DNA of 64,000 bases, taken from NCBI GenBank assembly GCA_964454335.1, contig CAYVVT010000015.1:1-64000 (forward strand), read 5' to 3'. Made by a program: the position numbers and the translations under genes. Each line of letters starts with the position of its first letter. Position 1 is the first letter of the stretch. The stretch comes from CAYVVT01 sp964454335 (GTDB lineage: Bacteria; Fidelibacterota; UBA8477; JABMPR01). This document shows, piece by piece, positions 55,426 to 63,503 of the stretch. The notes under the pieces are model-generated. The model made no database searches. It saw only the letters and a program-made list of their open reading frames with translations, and was not told where the DNA came from.

Positions 55426-56742
55426 ATGACGAAAGGAGTAATGCACAACGATCGACGAATGGGTTCACCAGGATATGGATTCACTATTACCGCCATCGTA
55501 TCGGCTACCATCATGGGGATTGTTGTATTGAGTTTTAACCGCATGGCCTCGGTACAGTCCAGTGTCTTCACTGACCAGTATACCGCCAGTCAGGCCCACT
55601 GGTCAGCTCTCTCAGGCATCCAATTTGGCCTCATGGAATCCATCGAAGGAGTCTATGATGATCTGGGTGCTAAACCTTTTTTTCTGGGGGATGTTGATGT
55701 AGATACCAGCGATACGGATGACGACGGATCAGCGCTTCCAGAATACTGGACCCGTTTCACCAGCCAGGCGACAGTGGTAAATGCGGAACGCAGACTGCGT
55801 TTTCTAGCGGTGATATCCATGAGATCAGTATGGGGGGATGTATCGATCATCGAGGGGACGGGCGATTTTGATATCGGTAACAATGCTACTCTGAACGACT
55901 CACTTTACATCGGTCAGAATATTACTATAGCCACAAGCGCGTCCATTGGGGAATCGCCGAATGATGCCACACATATTTACTATCCTTCAGCAAAATCAAT
56001 GACGGTCAATGGTTCTCATCCCAATCTCACCTATGGTCAACACCGCTATGATGAGCTCTTCATCCCCACTTTTGATGGAGATCCATACGACAGCCTGCTA
56101 ACAACGGCGGCCAGTTCCGGCACCGGCAACCTGCGATTCAGAAAAAATTCTATGGATACCCTCGATCTGACAACCTACCCCGATAGCACCCTTTACTGTA
56201 GTGGTACGGTCTCAGTTGAAGGTGTCTATATCAAAGGGGGTACACTGGAACGTCCAGGCATAATCGCTGCCTCAAATACCATAACCTTGCGCGCGAAACA
56301 GGTTGGCGCAAACCTGCATCAGGTCAGGGCCGATGACAATGTCATCCTGGTATCTGGAGTTGACATCTTTATACAGGATTCAACCTACTTCGGAGAGGAT
56401 CACACATCAGAGCTGCCCCAGTGGTCAGAAGCAGCGAATTTGGCATTTGCCAAAAGAGATATCAGGCTACAGGATGAGGCAACATTGTGGGGTCAGTGGT
56501 ACGCTGCAGACGATATTCAAATCCTGGCCACCGGATATGGGATCGCTTATGCTCCGCAACGATTCACTTTCAGTTCTGCAGACGGGTATTTCGAAGGTGC
56601 CATCTTTGCCGCGGAGTATTTTGGCAACAGCGGATTGAATTATTTTGACGTTGGACAATTGAACCTGACCTATCACTATCATGAGGAATGGTTCAAAACA
56701 CAGCAACTGGGATTCTCAGATCGAACACTGCGGGAATATTGA
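55426..56742 (+). CDS. large PilX/GspK-like minor pilin
   Basis: A 438-residue protein. A long leader (about 18 residues, ending in GYG) precedes FTITAIVSATIMGIVVLSF, a pilin-like helix without the +5 Glu, as in GspK-type proteins. A large beta-rich C-terminal part (from about 130) has repeated strands such as GTGDFDIGNNATLNDSLYIG and EGVYIKGGTLERPG, suggesting a beta-helix. It is the last pilin-like gene of the group and may be the pilus tip or an adhesin. No cell-binding motif can be named. Confidence 0.75.
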   Translation: MTKGVMHNDRRMGSPGYGFTITAIVSATIMGIVVLSFNRMASVQSSVFTDQYTASQAHWSALSGIQFGLMESIEGVYDDLGAKPFFLGDVDVDTSDTDDDGSALPEYWTRFTSQATVVNAERRLRFLAVISMRSVWGDVSIIEGTGDFDIGNNATLNDSLYIGQNITIATSASIGESPNDATHIYYPSAKSMTVNGSHPNLTYGQHRYDELFIPTFDGDPYDSLLTTAASSGTGNLRFRKNSMDTLDLTTYPDSTLYCSGTVSVEGVYIKGGTLERPGIIAASNTITLRAKQVGANLHQVRADDNVILVSGVDIFIQDSTYFGEDHTSELPQWSEAANLAFAKRDIRLQDEATLWGQWYAADDIQILATGYGIAYAPQRFTFSSADGYFEGAIFAAEYFGNSGLNYFDVGQLNLTYHYHEEWFKTQQLGFSDRTLREY

Positions 56743-56791
56743 AAAGCAATGGTTTGAGAGTACGGCTTAACAGGGTAAATTTGACCCTCTC

Positions 56792-57007
56792 ATGATCATC
56801 ACGACAGCAGATATCCTTACCGCATTTGGTATCTTCTTTATTCTTATTGGTTTTTTCCTGCTGCTGTGGCCGCGAAAGGTAGTCAACGCTGTGGGAAAGA
56901 GGGATCGTCTATTCAACATAGACACATTGGTATATACCAACCGGTATATCTTTGGCCCCTTGCTGCTTCTGGCAAGTGCTTATTTTTTCTACCAGATCTT
57001 CAAATGA
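56792..57007 (+). CDS. small two-span membrane protein A
   Basis: A 71-residue protein with two hydrophobic helices (about 8-27 and 50-68) joined by a charged loop with FNIDTLVYTNRYIFG. It resembles the next gene in size and layout (helix, WP/AP-K, loop with TNR or THRN and F-G, helix). The ribosome-binding site is weak. It follows the pilin genes by 50 nt. The function is unknown. Confidence 0.6.
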   Translation: MIITTADILTAFGIFFILIGFFLLLWPRKVVNAVGKRDRLFNIDTLVYTNRYIFGPLLLLASAYFFYQIFK

Positions 57008-57069
57008 GGGGTTGATGTGATCATGAACAACCATCAGATGTTGCTTCGGTTATGCTTTAAGCTGGGGAT

Positions 57070-57270
57070 ATGATGACCACCACTTTCTTAATCGTTGGTT
57101 TGATCGCCCTCATCGCGGGAATTGCCCTGATATTCGCCCCGAAGGGTATGATCAGGGCTGGAGAGTTCTTTAACAGATTGCGGATACGTAACTATATCAC
57201 GACCCATCGGAATACCTTTGGTGTTATGTTCATTGTAGTTGGCATTTTATGCCTCATCCTTTCGCGTTGA
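57070..57270 (+). CDS. small two-span membrane protein B
   Basis: A 66-residue protein with helices at about 5-24 and 48-64 and the linking loop RNYITTHRNTFG. It is a likely paralogue of the protein at 56792. A GGGGATATG start region is present. The function is unknown; the pair may form a heteromeric membrane unit or belong to the pilus gene group. Confidence 0.6.
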   Translation: MMTTTFLIVGLIALIAGIALIFAPKGMIRAGEFFNRLRIRNYITTHRNTFGVMFIVVGILCLILSR

Positions 57271-57321
57271 AAGGTGGGGTATGTGAATAATTAAGATGGA
57301 AATCCATCTGGGAGGCTGATC

Positions 57322-58173
57322 ATGAAGATCATATCAATAACCAGCTTACTCATCTTTATGCTGGCTGGAATAATCTGGGCACAAGCTGAAAACTATGTTG
57401 TTCCCGCAGGGACGACCAACAATTTTGATATTTCACTGACTTCTGGTGATATCATCATTTTTCCTAATGCGAGACAGAATGGGTCCTGTACCACCACCAC
57501 AGGTGATATCAATGTAGGCGAGAGCAGTCGGGTAGATAAGCTCATCTCAACTTATAGTGGATACGTCACCATTGGTGCCAACGCAACAACTAAAGATGTT
57601 CAGACTGAATCAGGCGGAATCAGGATCGAGGCTGGCGCTACCATTCGAGGTGATGTTACAAGCACGAATGGCGATATTGATATTGATCCGGGTGCAACGG
57701 TTGAAGGTAGCGTGGAGTCGACTTTCGGAAATATCGTCATAAAAGGAGCAACAATAGAGGACGATGTGATCACCAAGGACGGTGATATCGTAGTCAACGA
57801 TGCTTCGAACGTGGAAGGGAACATTGAGGTCGAAAGCCGCGGTGCCGGAACGCATGCTCCGCTCTATGTCCATATCGGGAATTGCTCAATAGTCGATGGT
57901 GATGTCGAGGCGGCCGATGATGACGATAATGTGATAGTTGATTTTAATTGTGGACGTGTGGATGGGGCGCTTACGGATGTAGAAACCCAGGGTACCGAGT
58001 GGACGGTTGGTGCTGAAGCCCCTCCCGGCTACGTCGTTATCTGTCATAAACCTGGAACACCTGCCGAGCAGACCATGACCATCCCGGAGCAGGCCTTGCA
58101 GGGACATCTGAGACACGGAGATACCATTGGCCCGTGCGACGGTGGTGGTGGAAATTGCGTTGACTGCAATTAG
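57322..58173 (+). CDS. secreted beta-repeat protein with CHKP...HGD tail motif
   Basis: A 283-residue exported protein. GGGAGG lies nine bases before ATG 57322, and a signal peptide ending in WAQA follows. The centre (about 40-200) is a series of short strands of the bactofilin or polymer-forming kind (GDINVGESSRVDKL, GDVTSTNGDIDIDPGATVEG). The end (about 235-283) carries VVICHKPGT, AEQTMTIPEQALQGHL and RHGDTIGPC, a motif found near the C-terminus of various secreted proteins; its three Cys and His residues could bind metal. A terminator hairpin follows. The role may be a surface or extracellular matrix component. Confidence 0.7.
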   Translation: MKIISITSLLIFMLAGIIWAQAENYVVPAGTTNNFDISLTSGDIIIFPNARQNGSCTTTTGDINVGESSRVDKLISTYSGYVTIGANATTKDVQTESGGIRIEAGATIRGDVTSTNGDIDIDPGATVEGSVESTFGNIVIKGATIEDDVITKDGDIVVNDASNVEGNIEVESRGAGTHAPLYVHIGNCSIVDGDVEAADDDDNVIVDFNCGRVDGALTDVETQGTEWTVGAEAPPGYVVICHKPGTPAEQTMTIPEQALQGHLRHGDTIGPCDGGGGNCVDCN

Positions 58174-58241
58174 GACGATATTGAGGGTGTACTGCTGAGC
58201 TATCCTGCCGGAACACACTGACATTCAACATAGAGAAACAG

Positions 58242-58264
58242 AGGCCACCGACCGGTGGCCTTTC
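58242..58264 (+). terminator. hairpin terminator after secreted repeat protein
   Basis: AGGCCACC and GGTGGCCT form a perfect 8-bp stem with GACC as loop, followed by TTTC. It lies 69 bases after the stop of the upstream gene and just before the palindromic repeat cluster. Confidence 0.75.
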
Positions 58265-58272
58265 GTATTAGC

Positions 58273-58706
58273 TGTCATCACCAGCCTGCTGCCGTACAGC
58301 GGCCGGCAGGCAATGAAGGGTTTGGAGTACTTCCAGAATACTCACATTGATGTCATCACGAGGGTTGTCCGGTGGACAACCCGTGGTGATCTGCGTAGAC
58401 ATGTCCAGGACGCACTGGATTGCCACGCACAGTCCGCCGGACTGTGCTCGCCCGCCTGCTGCCGTACAGCGGCCGGCAGGCAATGACAAGTTCAATGCGA
58501 TTCGCCCACCTGCTGCCGTGCAGCGGCCGGCAGGCAATGACGGGTTTGGGACTTACTGGTGAGGAATGAGAATACTGTCATCACGAGGAGCCATTTATGG
58601 CGACGTGGTGATCTGCGGAGACTTACCTATGACAGACTAGATTGCCACGCCCCGCCTCAGCGGGGCTCGCCCGCCTGCTGTCGCACAGCGGCCGGCAGGC
58701 AATGAC
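58273..58706. repeat. left block of palindromic MITE-like repeats
   Basis: The 538-base gap before the nuclease gene is filled by four repeat copies, at 58273-58316 (short), 58352-58487, 58500-58541 (right half only) and 58577-58706. Full copies start GTCATCACGAGG and end near CAATGAC. They contain two hairpins: one closing on CGTGGTGATCTGCG, the other from GATTGCCACG. Tips are GC-rich and differ between copies while remaining self-complementary (for example GTTGTCC-GGT-GGACAAC, GCC-ATTTAT-GGC). The last copy ends five bases before the nuclease gene's stop codon. Confidence 0.85.
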
Positions 58707-58711
58707 AGGTG

Positions 58712-59002
58712 TTACAGCAGCTCAGTCCCCAGATCCCTCCACTCAGGATTCATTGAATTAATCAGTCCCTCCTTCCTTGCCCTGTTCCCCTTCTTGATCT
58801 GCTTCTCCCTGTCGATAGCCTGGTCGATGGAGTCGAACGTTTCATAGTACACGAGTTGGTCGACATTGTATCGGAAGGTGAAAGATCTTCTGTTAATTCT
58901 GTCCTTGTGATCTGCAACCCTATCCACCAGAGATGTTGTTACGCCAGTATATAAGACTGTTTTGCGTGTATTGGTCATGATGTAAACGTATGCCTTTGAC
59001 AT
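58712..59002 (-). CDS. small GIY-YIG nuclease-family protein
   Basis: A 96-residue GIY-YIG domain protein of the YhbQ-like (UPF0213) type. The opening YVYIMTNTRKTVLYTGVTTSL gives the two short strands of the GIY-YIG motif (YVY and YTG), with Arg28 (LVDRVADH) and Glu66 in REKQIKKG as the catalytic Arg and Glu. This size is typical of stand-alone members. It lies inside a cluster of palindromic repeats, with copies 5 bases from its 3' end and about 78 bases from its 5' end. It could be a captured gene or could act on the palindromes; both are inference. Confidence 0.88.
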   Translation of the reverse strand: MSKAYVYIMTNTRKTVLYTGVTTSLVDRVADHKDRINRRSFTFRYNVDQLVYYETFDSIDQAIDREKQIKKGNRARKEGLINSMNPEWRDLGTELL

Positions 59003-59080
59003 TTATTGAATCCTTGATGTGGTGGGTTAATGCGTAATCATGCTAACTTAATTCGTATCAGCAACACAATCCGAATTAAA

Positions 59081-59622
59081 GTCATCACGAGGGTTGTCCG
59101 GTGGACAACCCGTGGTGATCTGCGTAGACTTGTTCAGGTCCGACTGGATTGCCACGTCGCTCACATTCCCCGCTGATGCGGGAAACGATCGCTCCTCGCA
59201 ATGACGGGTTTGGTGTACTTACAGGAAGGCTCAGTTAAATGTCATCACCAGCCTGCGTGCCTTCGGCTGGCAAGCGAGGGTCCGCCGCTGCGAAATGACG
59301 CGGGACGCTTGTCCATCGAAGCCTTGGCGTAGATGGATGTTGATCTGCGTAGAAGTGCCCGGGACGTACTGGATTGCCACGCACAGTCCACCGGACTGTG
59401 CTCGCAATGACAATTTCAATGCGATTCGCCCACCTGCTGCCGTACAGCGGCCGGCAGGCAATGACGGAATTGGGACTAACCGGTGAGGAATGTGAATAAT
59501 GTCATCACGAGGAGCCCTGCAGGGCGACGTGGTGATCTGCGTAGACCTGCCCAGGACGCACTGGATTGCCACGTCGCTCACATTCCCCGCTGATGCGGGA
59601 AACGATCGCTCCTCGCAATGAC
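59081..59622. repeat. right block of palindromic MITE-like repeats
   Basis: The 659-base gap after the nuclease gene's start holds copies at 59081-59205, 59241-59412 (with extra inserted sequence), 59424-59465 (right half only) and 59501-59622. The last copy has near-matching terminal inverted repeats: GTCATCACGAGGAG at the left end and CTCCTCGCAATGAC at the right. The order half-copy, spacer and full copy (59412-59570) repeats that at 58487-58640 in the left block, including the TTCAATGCGATTCGCC spacer. No gene is seen between the copies. The stretch 59003-59080 is unremarkable and probably holds the nuclease promoter. Confidence 0.85.
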
Positions 59623-59661
59623 AAATTCGTCATCGAAATGACGGATCAGACCTAATACGTG

Positions 59662-60510
59662 CTATAGATTGAAATAAACACCAACCCCCAACAATTGGAC
59701 CAACTGATATTCAAGCGTGCTGTAGGGCAGATGTCCGTTATAGTACTCCACCAGGAATTTCACCGGGTTGTCAGGATCAAACTGAACTTCGATACCCAGC
59801 GCCGTTTTCACATTCGGCCGATACTCATTCTCCTCGAAGATCTTGACGTGCGTACCATGGACCCAGGTGATATTCATAAGGTGGCCAATGGGTTTATTCA
59901 GGAAATAACCTCCCTGTAGCATGATCCGTTCCCTCACCGTGTGGGGGCTGATATTATATCCGAAACCGACATATGTGCGCAAGTGTCCGCGTTGGGTATC
60001 TCTGGTGAGACTGAGTTGTTCATAGTTCAGCGTATTCGGGGTCGGGCGTGTGATCTCGTTGCGGATGATATAGTCGTCACCGAGATGCGAGGATTGATGG
60101 AAGAGCAGCAGTTTGTAACAGCGCTCCCCGCGACGGTGATGGATCACTCCTCCGATCCGGTAATCGATGTTCTGCAAACCTCCCAGGTAAGCCTCGCCGG
60201 CATCCACCACGCTGTGCTGGCTGTGGATCCCGAACTCGATGCCGAACTCCAGGTCTCTACCGGCAGCATCCTGCCAGCGCAGCAGCATCCTCTGGAATCC
60301 GATATTCAACGGACTGTAGAGTTTCTGACCTGATTCCCCCCGTACAGAATAGCTGAGGATACTGCCACTGATCTGGGGAGCGTGAGGATCCAGGGTCACG
60401 GGCTGGAGCAGCGTCCCGGAAGGCAGCAACGTTATCTCCTGTGTCCATCCCGGGGTGAGTCCCACCAGAATGAGATGGGTCACCAGCAGCCAGAATTTCA
60501 GGTGAGACAT
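59662..60510 (-). CDS. outer-membrane-type exported protein (DUF1207-like)
   Basis: A 282-residue exported protein with a signal peptide (MSHLKFWLLVTHLILVGLTPGWTQ). ATG 60510 was chosen for this; in-frame starts at 60543-60546 and 60591 are possible. Alternating beta strands, aromatic ends and a final Leu/Phe strand (LLGVGVYFNL) suggest an outer-membrane barrel. The segment KLLLFHQSSHLGDDYI and the following pattern resemble DUF1207 proteins, a guess from memory. No function is known. The gene ends 40 bases from the palindromic repeat cluster and has no operon partner. Confidence 0.65.
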   Translation of the reverse strand: MSHLKFWLLVTHLILVGLTPGWTQEITLLPSGTLLQPVTLDPHAPQISGSILSYSVRGESGQKLYSPLNIGFQRMLLRWQDAAGRDLEFGIEFGIHSQHSVVDAGEAYLGGLQNIDYRIGGVIHHRRGERCYKLLLFHQSSHLGDDYIIRNEITRPTPNTLNYEQLSLTRDTQRGHLRTYVGFGYNISPHTVRERIMLQGGYFLNKPIGHLMNITWVHGTHVKIFEENEYRPNVKTALGIEVQFDPDNPVKFLVEYYNGHLPYSTLEYQLVQLLGVGVYFNL

Positions 60511-60655
60511 TCTAAAAAAGAGATCAAATGGAGTGTGCTTCATCATCGAAACATATGGCCCCAGGCAGTGGCATTCAATATCTCGTTGCACATGGCCGGG
60601 CTAAGGGTAAACTGTCAGCGGTCTTGAGTTGGAGTACATTGAGAAGGAGTGAAGA

Positions 60656-61096
60656 TTGAAGAAGATCCAGTACCTTTTAATACCCCTGATGCTGATCGTA
60701 GCCTGTAGCAAAACATCGTCCGTGGACCAGAAGTATGCTGAGGATGTCATGGCAGCGTTCGCCATCCAGGAAAATCAATACCAGATGGCAATACAGCATG
60801 CGACGAACGACTCTGCGCGTGGTTCAATGGGTCATGGCATGGGCATCGAGATGTGGAACATGTCCCTCTTCGAGATGTCCGAGATCCTCAGTGACATCCA
60901 TGCAGATGGAGTAAATGAGGAATTGGTGGTGGCAGTGGCAGAACTGATCGATGCAGCAGATGATTTCATCGACTTCTACACAAAAGCGGATTCAAGCACC
61001 AAGCAGATCGATATTGCCAAACGTGGTGATCGCGTGCAGAGACAGAAGATCGCCATCAGAGAATTATTCACTGAGAAGGATTTAATCGAAGATTAG
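60656..61096 (+). CDS. small lipoprotein
   Basis: A 146-residue predicted lipoprotein with signal MKKIQYLLIPLMLIVAC (TTG start 60656, GAAGGAG upstream). The mature part is helical and rich in Met, His and Asp (MGHGMGIEMWNMSLFEM), which could bind metal or be an antiparallel helical bundle. No family is recognised. A strong hairpin terminator follows at 61121-61150. It is divergent from the outer-membrane-type gene. Confidence 0.78.
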   Translation: MKKIQYLLIPLMLIVACSKTSSVDQKYAEDVMAAFAIQENQYQMAIQHATNDSARGSMGHGMGIEMWNMSLFEMSEILSDIHADGVNEELVVAVAELIDAADDFIDFYTKADSSTKQIDIAKRGDRVQRQKIAIRELFTEKDLIED

Positions 61097-61120
61097 ACCA
61101 CCAGACCTGTCAGGAATGAA

Positions 61121-61150
61121 AAAGGCTGCCGGGTGGCAGCCTTTTTTTTA
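61121..61150 (+). terminator. Rho-independent terminator after small lipoprotein
   Basis: AAAGGCTGCC and GGCAGCCTTT form a 10-bp stem with a GGGT loop, followed by a run of Ts. It is the clearest intrinsic terminator in the window and faces the convergent HPt gene. Confidence 0.92.
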
Positions 61151-61172
61151 ATTGTCTGACCTGGAGCCCGGT

Positions 61173-61460
61173 TCACCCCAGTGCTTCTGTGATGATGGTT
61201 TCGACCTGATCCAGGAATGTCCCCAAGTTGTCATAACTCTCGGCTTTAATCGCCTCACAGATCTCCCTGCCAAGATCACTCAGGTTCTGGAATCCATAGC
61301 TGGTACCAGTGCCCTTGATGTTGTGACCGAATTTATACACATCCTGGTAGAGACCGTCCTTCAGGTTGGTCTTCACATCAGGGAGTGATTGGGCCAGGTA
61401 TTCAAGATACTCCTTTATCAGGGCCTGAAATTCAGGTGATTGCATAAAATCATCGTTCAT
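61173..61460 (-). CDS. lone HPt phosphotransfer protein
   Basis: A 95-residue histidine phosphotransfer protein. His46 lies in VYKFGHNIKGTGTSYGF, the usual HPt site, and the second helix (SDLGREICEAIKAE) is present. It resembles the HPt domain at the N-terminus of the protein at 11..895 (AHTLRGSGATYGF). No kinase or regulator is next to it, so it probably serves a relay encoded elsewhere, possibly in this window. The upstream cytochrome gene lies about 170 nt away with a terminator between. Confidence 0.88.
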   Translation of the reverse strand: MNDDFMQSPEFQALIKEYLEYLAQSLPDVKTNLKDGLYQDVYKFGHNIKGTGTSYGFQNLSDLGREICEAIKAESYDNLGTFLDQVETIITEALG

Positions 61461-61581
61461 TGTTCTACTCCCTCTCAGTGCTGCTAAGGAAACAGGTGAA
61501 TACTGGACAAAAGATGATGATCAGGCTGATAAGTACCAAGTGATAATTCGAAATATGAACAGGCAGTATCCAGGGTAAAAA

Positions 61582-61605
61582 AAAGTCCCGCCGAAGCGGG
61601 ACTTT
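61582..61605 (-). terminator. intrinsic terminator after cytochrome gene
   Basis: AAAGTCCCGC and GCGGGACTTT form a perfect 10-bp stem with a CGAA loop. The minus strand exits into a T run (A tract at 61577-61584 on the plus strand), so it should end the cytochrome transcript. It could act in both directions. Confidence 0.88.
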
Positions 61606-61626
61606 TTATCAACTAAAGAAGGAGCC

Positions 61627-62682
61627 TTAGTTAGGTACACCATCCACGGCAGCGGTGGCTGCATCCAACAGATCGTTGGCGTATGTAGGATTGTGCACAC
61701 CGAGGCTGCGGTCTTCCAGAACGATATCATAGTCCCAGAAGGCGTTGAAGACGGCTCTGTCATAGGTGCCGGGAACGACATGCAGCGAGCTATCGCCATC
61801 CTCGTCATATTCCCAATGCAGGATACCTTCGCCCAGCAGGAGTAGGCCAAGCGCATCCAGTTTCTCAGCAATATCAGTCTGGCCGCCGAACACATCAAAG
61901 TCTGTAGCGCTGCTATGACATTCCACACAGGATTCAACAGCCGGCCAGAAGGTATGACCGCCGGCCACATCAGCTTCGTCGCCTTCAGTCTCGATCATAT
62001 GGCAACCCACACAACCGGCACCCACGTGTGCGGAGAATGCAGTACCAGCTGCGGAACCATTGTTACCCAGCAGGATGTTGGACTGTGGTCCATGATGTGG
62101 GCCAGTGTGAGAACTGGTGAAGGTTACTGTCGTACCGCTGCCATCATCATAATAGCCGGTGCCACGACGGGACTGATGACAGACCACACAGAGATTGCTG
62201 CTGGCGTCAATATCAAGTGTTACAGTTTCGTCAAACATGGCTGTAACAGCATCTGTTAAACGCAAGGCATAGTCTGCATCTTCTCCGAATGATTCATCGA
62301 AGGTCTCGTGCAGTCCGTGACAGGTAGCGCATTCAAAGGGTGATGGTGTATTGTATCCACCTGCGTTCTCACCATTTATAGCAAATTCTACAAATGCTTC
62401 ATGTGAATGGCAGGGTGTACAATAGCCGCGGCCACCAGCATAATCTGCGTATTCACCCATGATATGCTGTGAGCGGGCAAATTCAAAGGCGTTGTCCGCA
62501 TAGGTGGCATCATTGTGACAACCCAGACAGGTCACCTGTGCATCCTGACCGTCGGCTCCATCGGCACCAGCAGCGCCGGCAGCACCGGCCGGTCCTGCAG
62601 GACCTTCGGGTCCTTCACAAGCAACGAACAGGACCATACCGAAGCAGACCAGTGCCAGGGTAATTAGTTTACTGATTCTCAT
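61627..62682 (-). CDS. six-haem c-type cytochrome lipoprotein with collagen-like spacer
   Basis: A 351-residue lipoprotein. The signal ends in a lipobox (VLFVAC). A Gly-rich spacer with GPAGPAGAAGAAGADGADG follows, like collagen-type stalks. Six CxxCH haem sites follow: CLGCH, CTPCH, CATCH, CVVCH, CVGCH and CVECH. Extra His residues that could be distal ligands are spread between them, for example HTGPHHGP and HMIETEG. The last 80 residues lack haem sites. It is probably a surface- or periplasm-facing electron carrier attached by lipid and stalk. Cytochrome maturation genes are not in the window. Two TTTGT/ACAAA-type inverted repeats lie upstream. Confidence 0.92.
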   Translation of the reverse strand: MRISKLITLALVCFGMVLFVACEGPEGPAGPAGAAGAAGADGADGQDAQVTCLGCHNDATYADNAFEFARSQHIMGEYADYAGGRGYCTPCHSHEAFVEFAINGENAGGYNTPSPFECATCHGLHETFDESFGEDADYALRLTDAVTAMFDETVTLDIDASSNLCVVCHQSRRGTGYYDDGSGTTVTFTSSHTGPHHGPQSNILLGNNGSAAGTAFSAHVGAGCVGCHMIETEGDEADVAGGHTFWPAVESCVECHSSATDFDVFGGQTDIAEKLDALGLLLLGEGILHWEYDEDGDSSLHVVPGTYDRAVFNAFWDYDIVLEDRSLGVHNPTYANDLLDAATAAVDGVPN

Positions 62683-62733
62683 ACTCTCTCCTTATGTTTC
62701 CCTTTCTTAATGATTCTCTTGACGCGCTAAATA

Positions 62734-62746
62734 TTTGTTAGACAAA
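62734..62746. promoter_or_regulatory. TTTGT-TAG-ACAAA inverted repeat before cytochrome gene
   Basis: A short inverted repeat 52 bases upstream of the cytochrome start, in AT-rich sequence. It shares its half-sites with the site before the Lrp-type gene at 63504-63517. It may be an Lrp-family or other regulator site; that is inference. Confidence 0.45.
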
Positions 62747-62829
62747 AATTATGCCCAAAGTAGCTATGAACCCTTCCAAATATTCCTGACGTCTCCTTCT
62801 CCAAATATTTCACACTATCAACTGTTTTT

Positions 62830-62854
62830 CTTGTGAACAATATTTGTTCACAAG
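62830..62854. promoter_or_regulatory. perfect 11-bp palindrome upstream of cytochrome gene
   Basis: CTTGTGAACAA and TTGTTCACAAG are exact inverted copies with TAT between them. The region 62683-63020 has no gene and is AT-rich; this is its main structure. Each arm also contains TTGTnnACAA. CRP-type sites need TGTGA-N6-TCACA, but here the spacer is 11, so the fit is poor. It may be an operator for the cytochrome gene. Confidence 0.55.
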
Positions 62855-63020
62855 GATTTACTAATTCAAGAGTAATTTTGCTCCGGAAACCCTTATATAG
62901 ACCCATATTGAATAATTTTTACGCGAAAAATGTTCGGCAAAAAACATGATAGTCTTAGTCCCCATTAAATCACCAAGGAATTCCATGGCTCCTGATAGCG
63001 CACATCTGAAGTTCCAGTTA

Positions 63021-63485
63021 CTAACCAGGATATTCGTCGAGGGGAAGTGCGGTTGTTTCCTTGTAGGTGGTCATCACTACCGAGGTATGCGTACGCTGGA
63101 CGCCTTCCCAGTGCTGGATGGTACGCAGCAGATTCTCCAGGCTGGAGGTGTTGTGGGTGCGGATCTTGATGATATGGCTGCCCTCACCGGTTATGGAGTG
63201 ACATTCCAATACTTCAGGGGTCTCCGCCGTGTGCCGAATGAAATCCTCATAGTAATCGGATGAAGCCATCACCACTGTGATAAAGGCGGTAACATCAAAG
63301 TTCAGCTTCTTGGCGCTGAGCCGGGCATGAAATCCCTTCACCAGACCCTGATCCACTAGTTTTCTGATCCGCTCCGTGACGGCAGGAACCGACAGTTCGA
63401 CCTCATGGGCGATATCACTGGCACTGATGCGAGCCTGTTCCTGGAGCAGAGCCAATATCCTGCGGTCTTTGAAATCCAAGGTCAT
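63021..63485 (-). CDS. Lrp/AsnC-family transcription regulator
   Basis: A 154-residue regulator. The N-terminal HTH (DRRILALLQEQARISASDIAHEVELS, then VPAVTERIRKL) is followed by the RAM ligand-binding domain (about 65-140) with the EVLECHSITGEGSHIIKI segment, where amino acids usually bind. Family members form octamers and respond to amino acids such as leucine. It is transcribed toward the cytochrome gene, with a 338-nt gap that holds palindromes. A TTTGT-GTTG-ACAAA site lies 19-32 bases upstream of its start, consistent with self-regulation. Confidence 0.93.
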   Translation of the reverse strand: MTLDFKDRRILALLQEQARISASDIAHEVELSVPAVTERIRKLVDQGLVKGFHARLSAKKLNFDVTAFITVVMASSDYYEDFIRHTAETPEVLECHSITGEGSHIIKIRTHNTSSLENLLRTIQHWEGVQRTHTSVVMTTYKETTALPLDEYPG

Positions 63486-63503
63486 AGAGCGAAAATAGTT
63501 GAA

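Noticed and set aside
58273..59622. CRISPR array
   Set aside because: Units are palindromic, 40-135 bases long and irregular, with shared rather than unique spacers and no cas genes.
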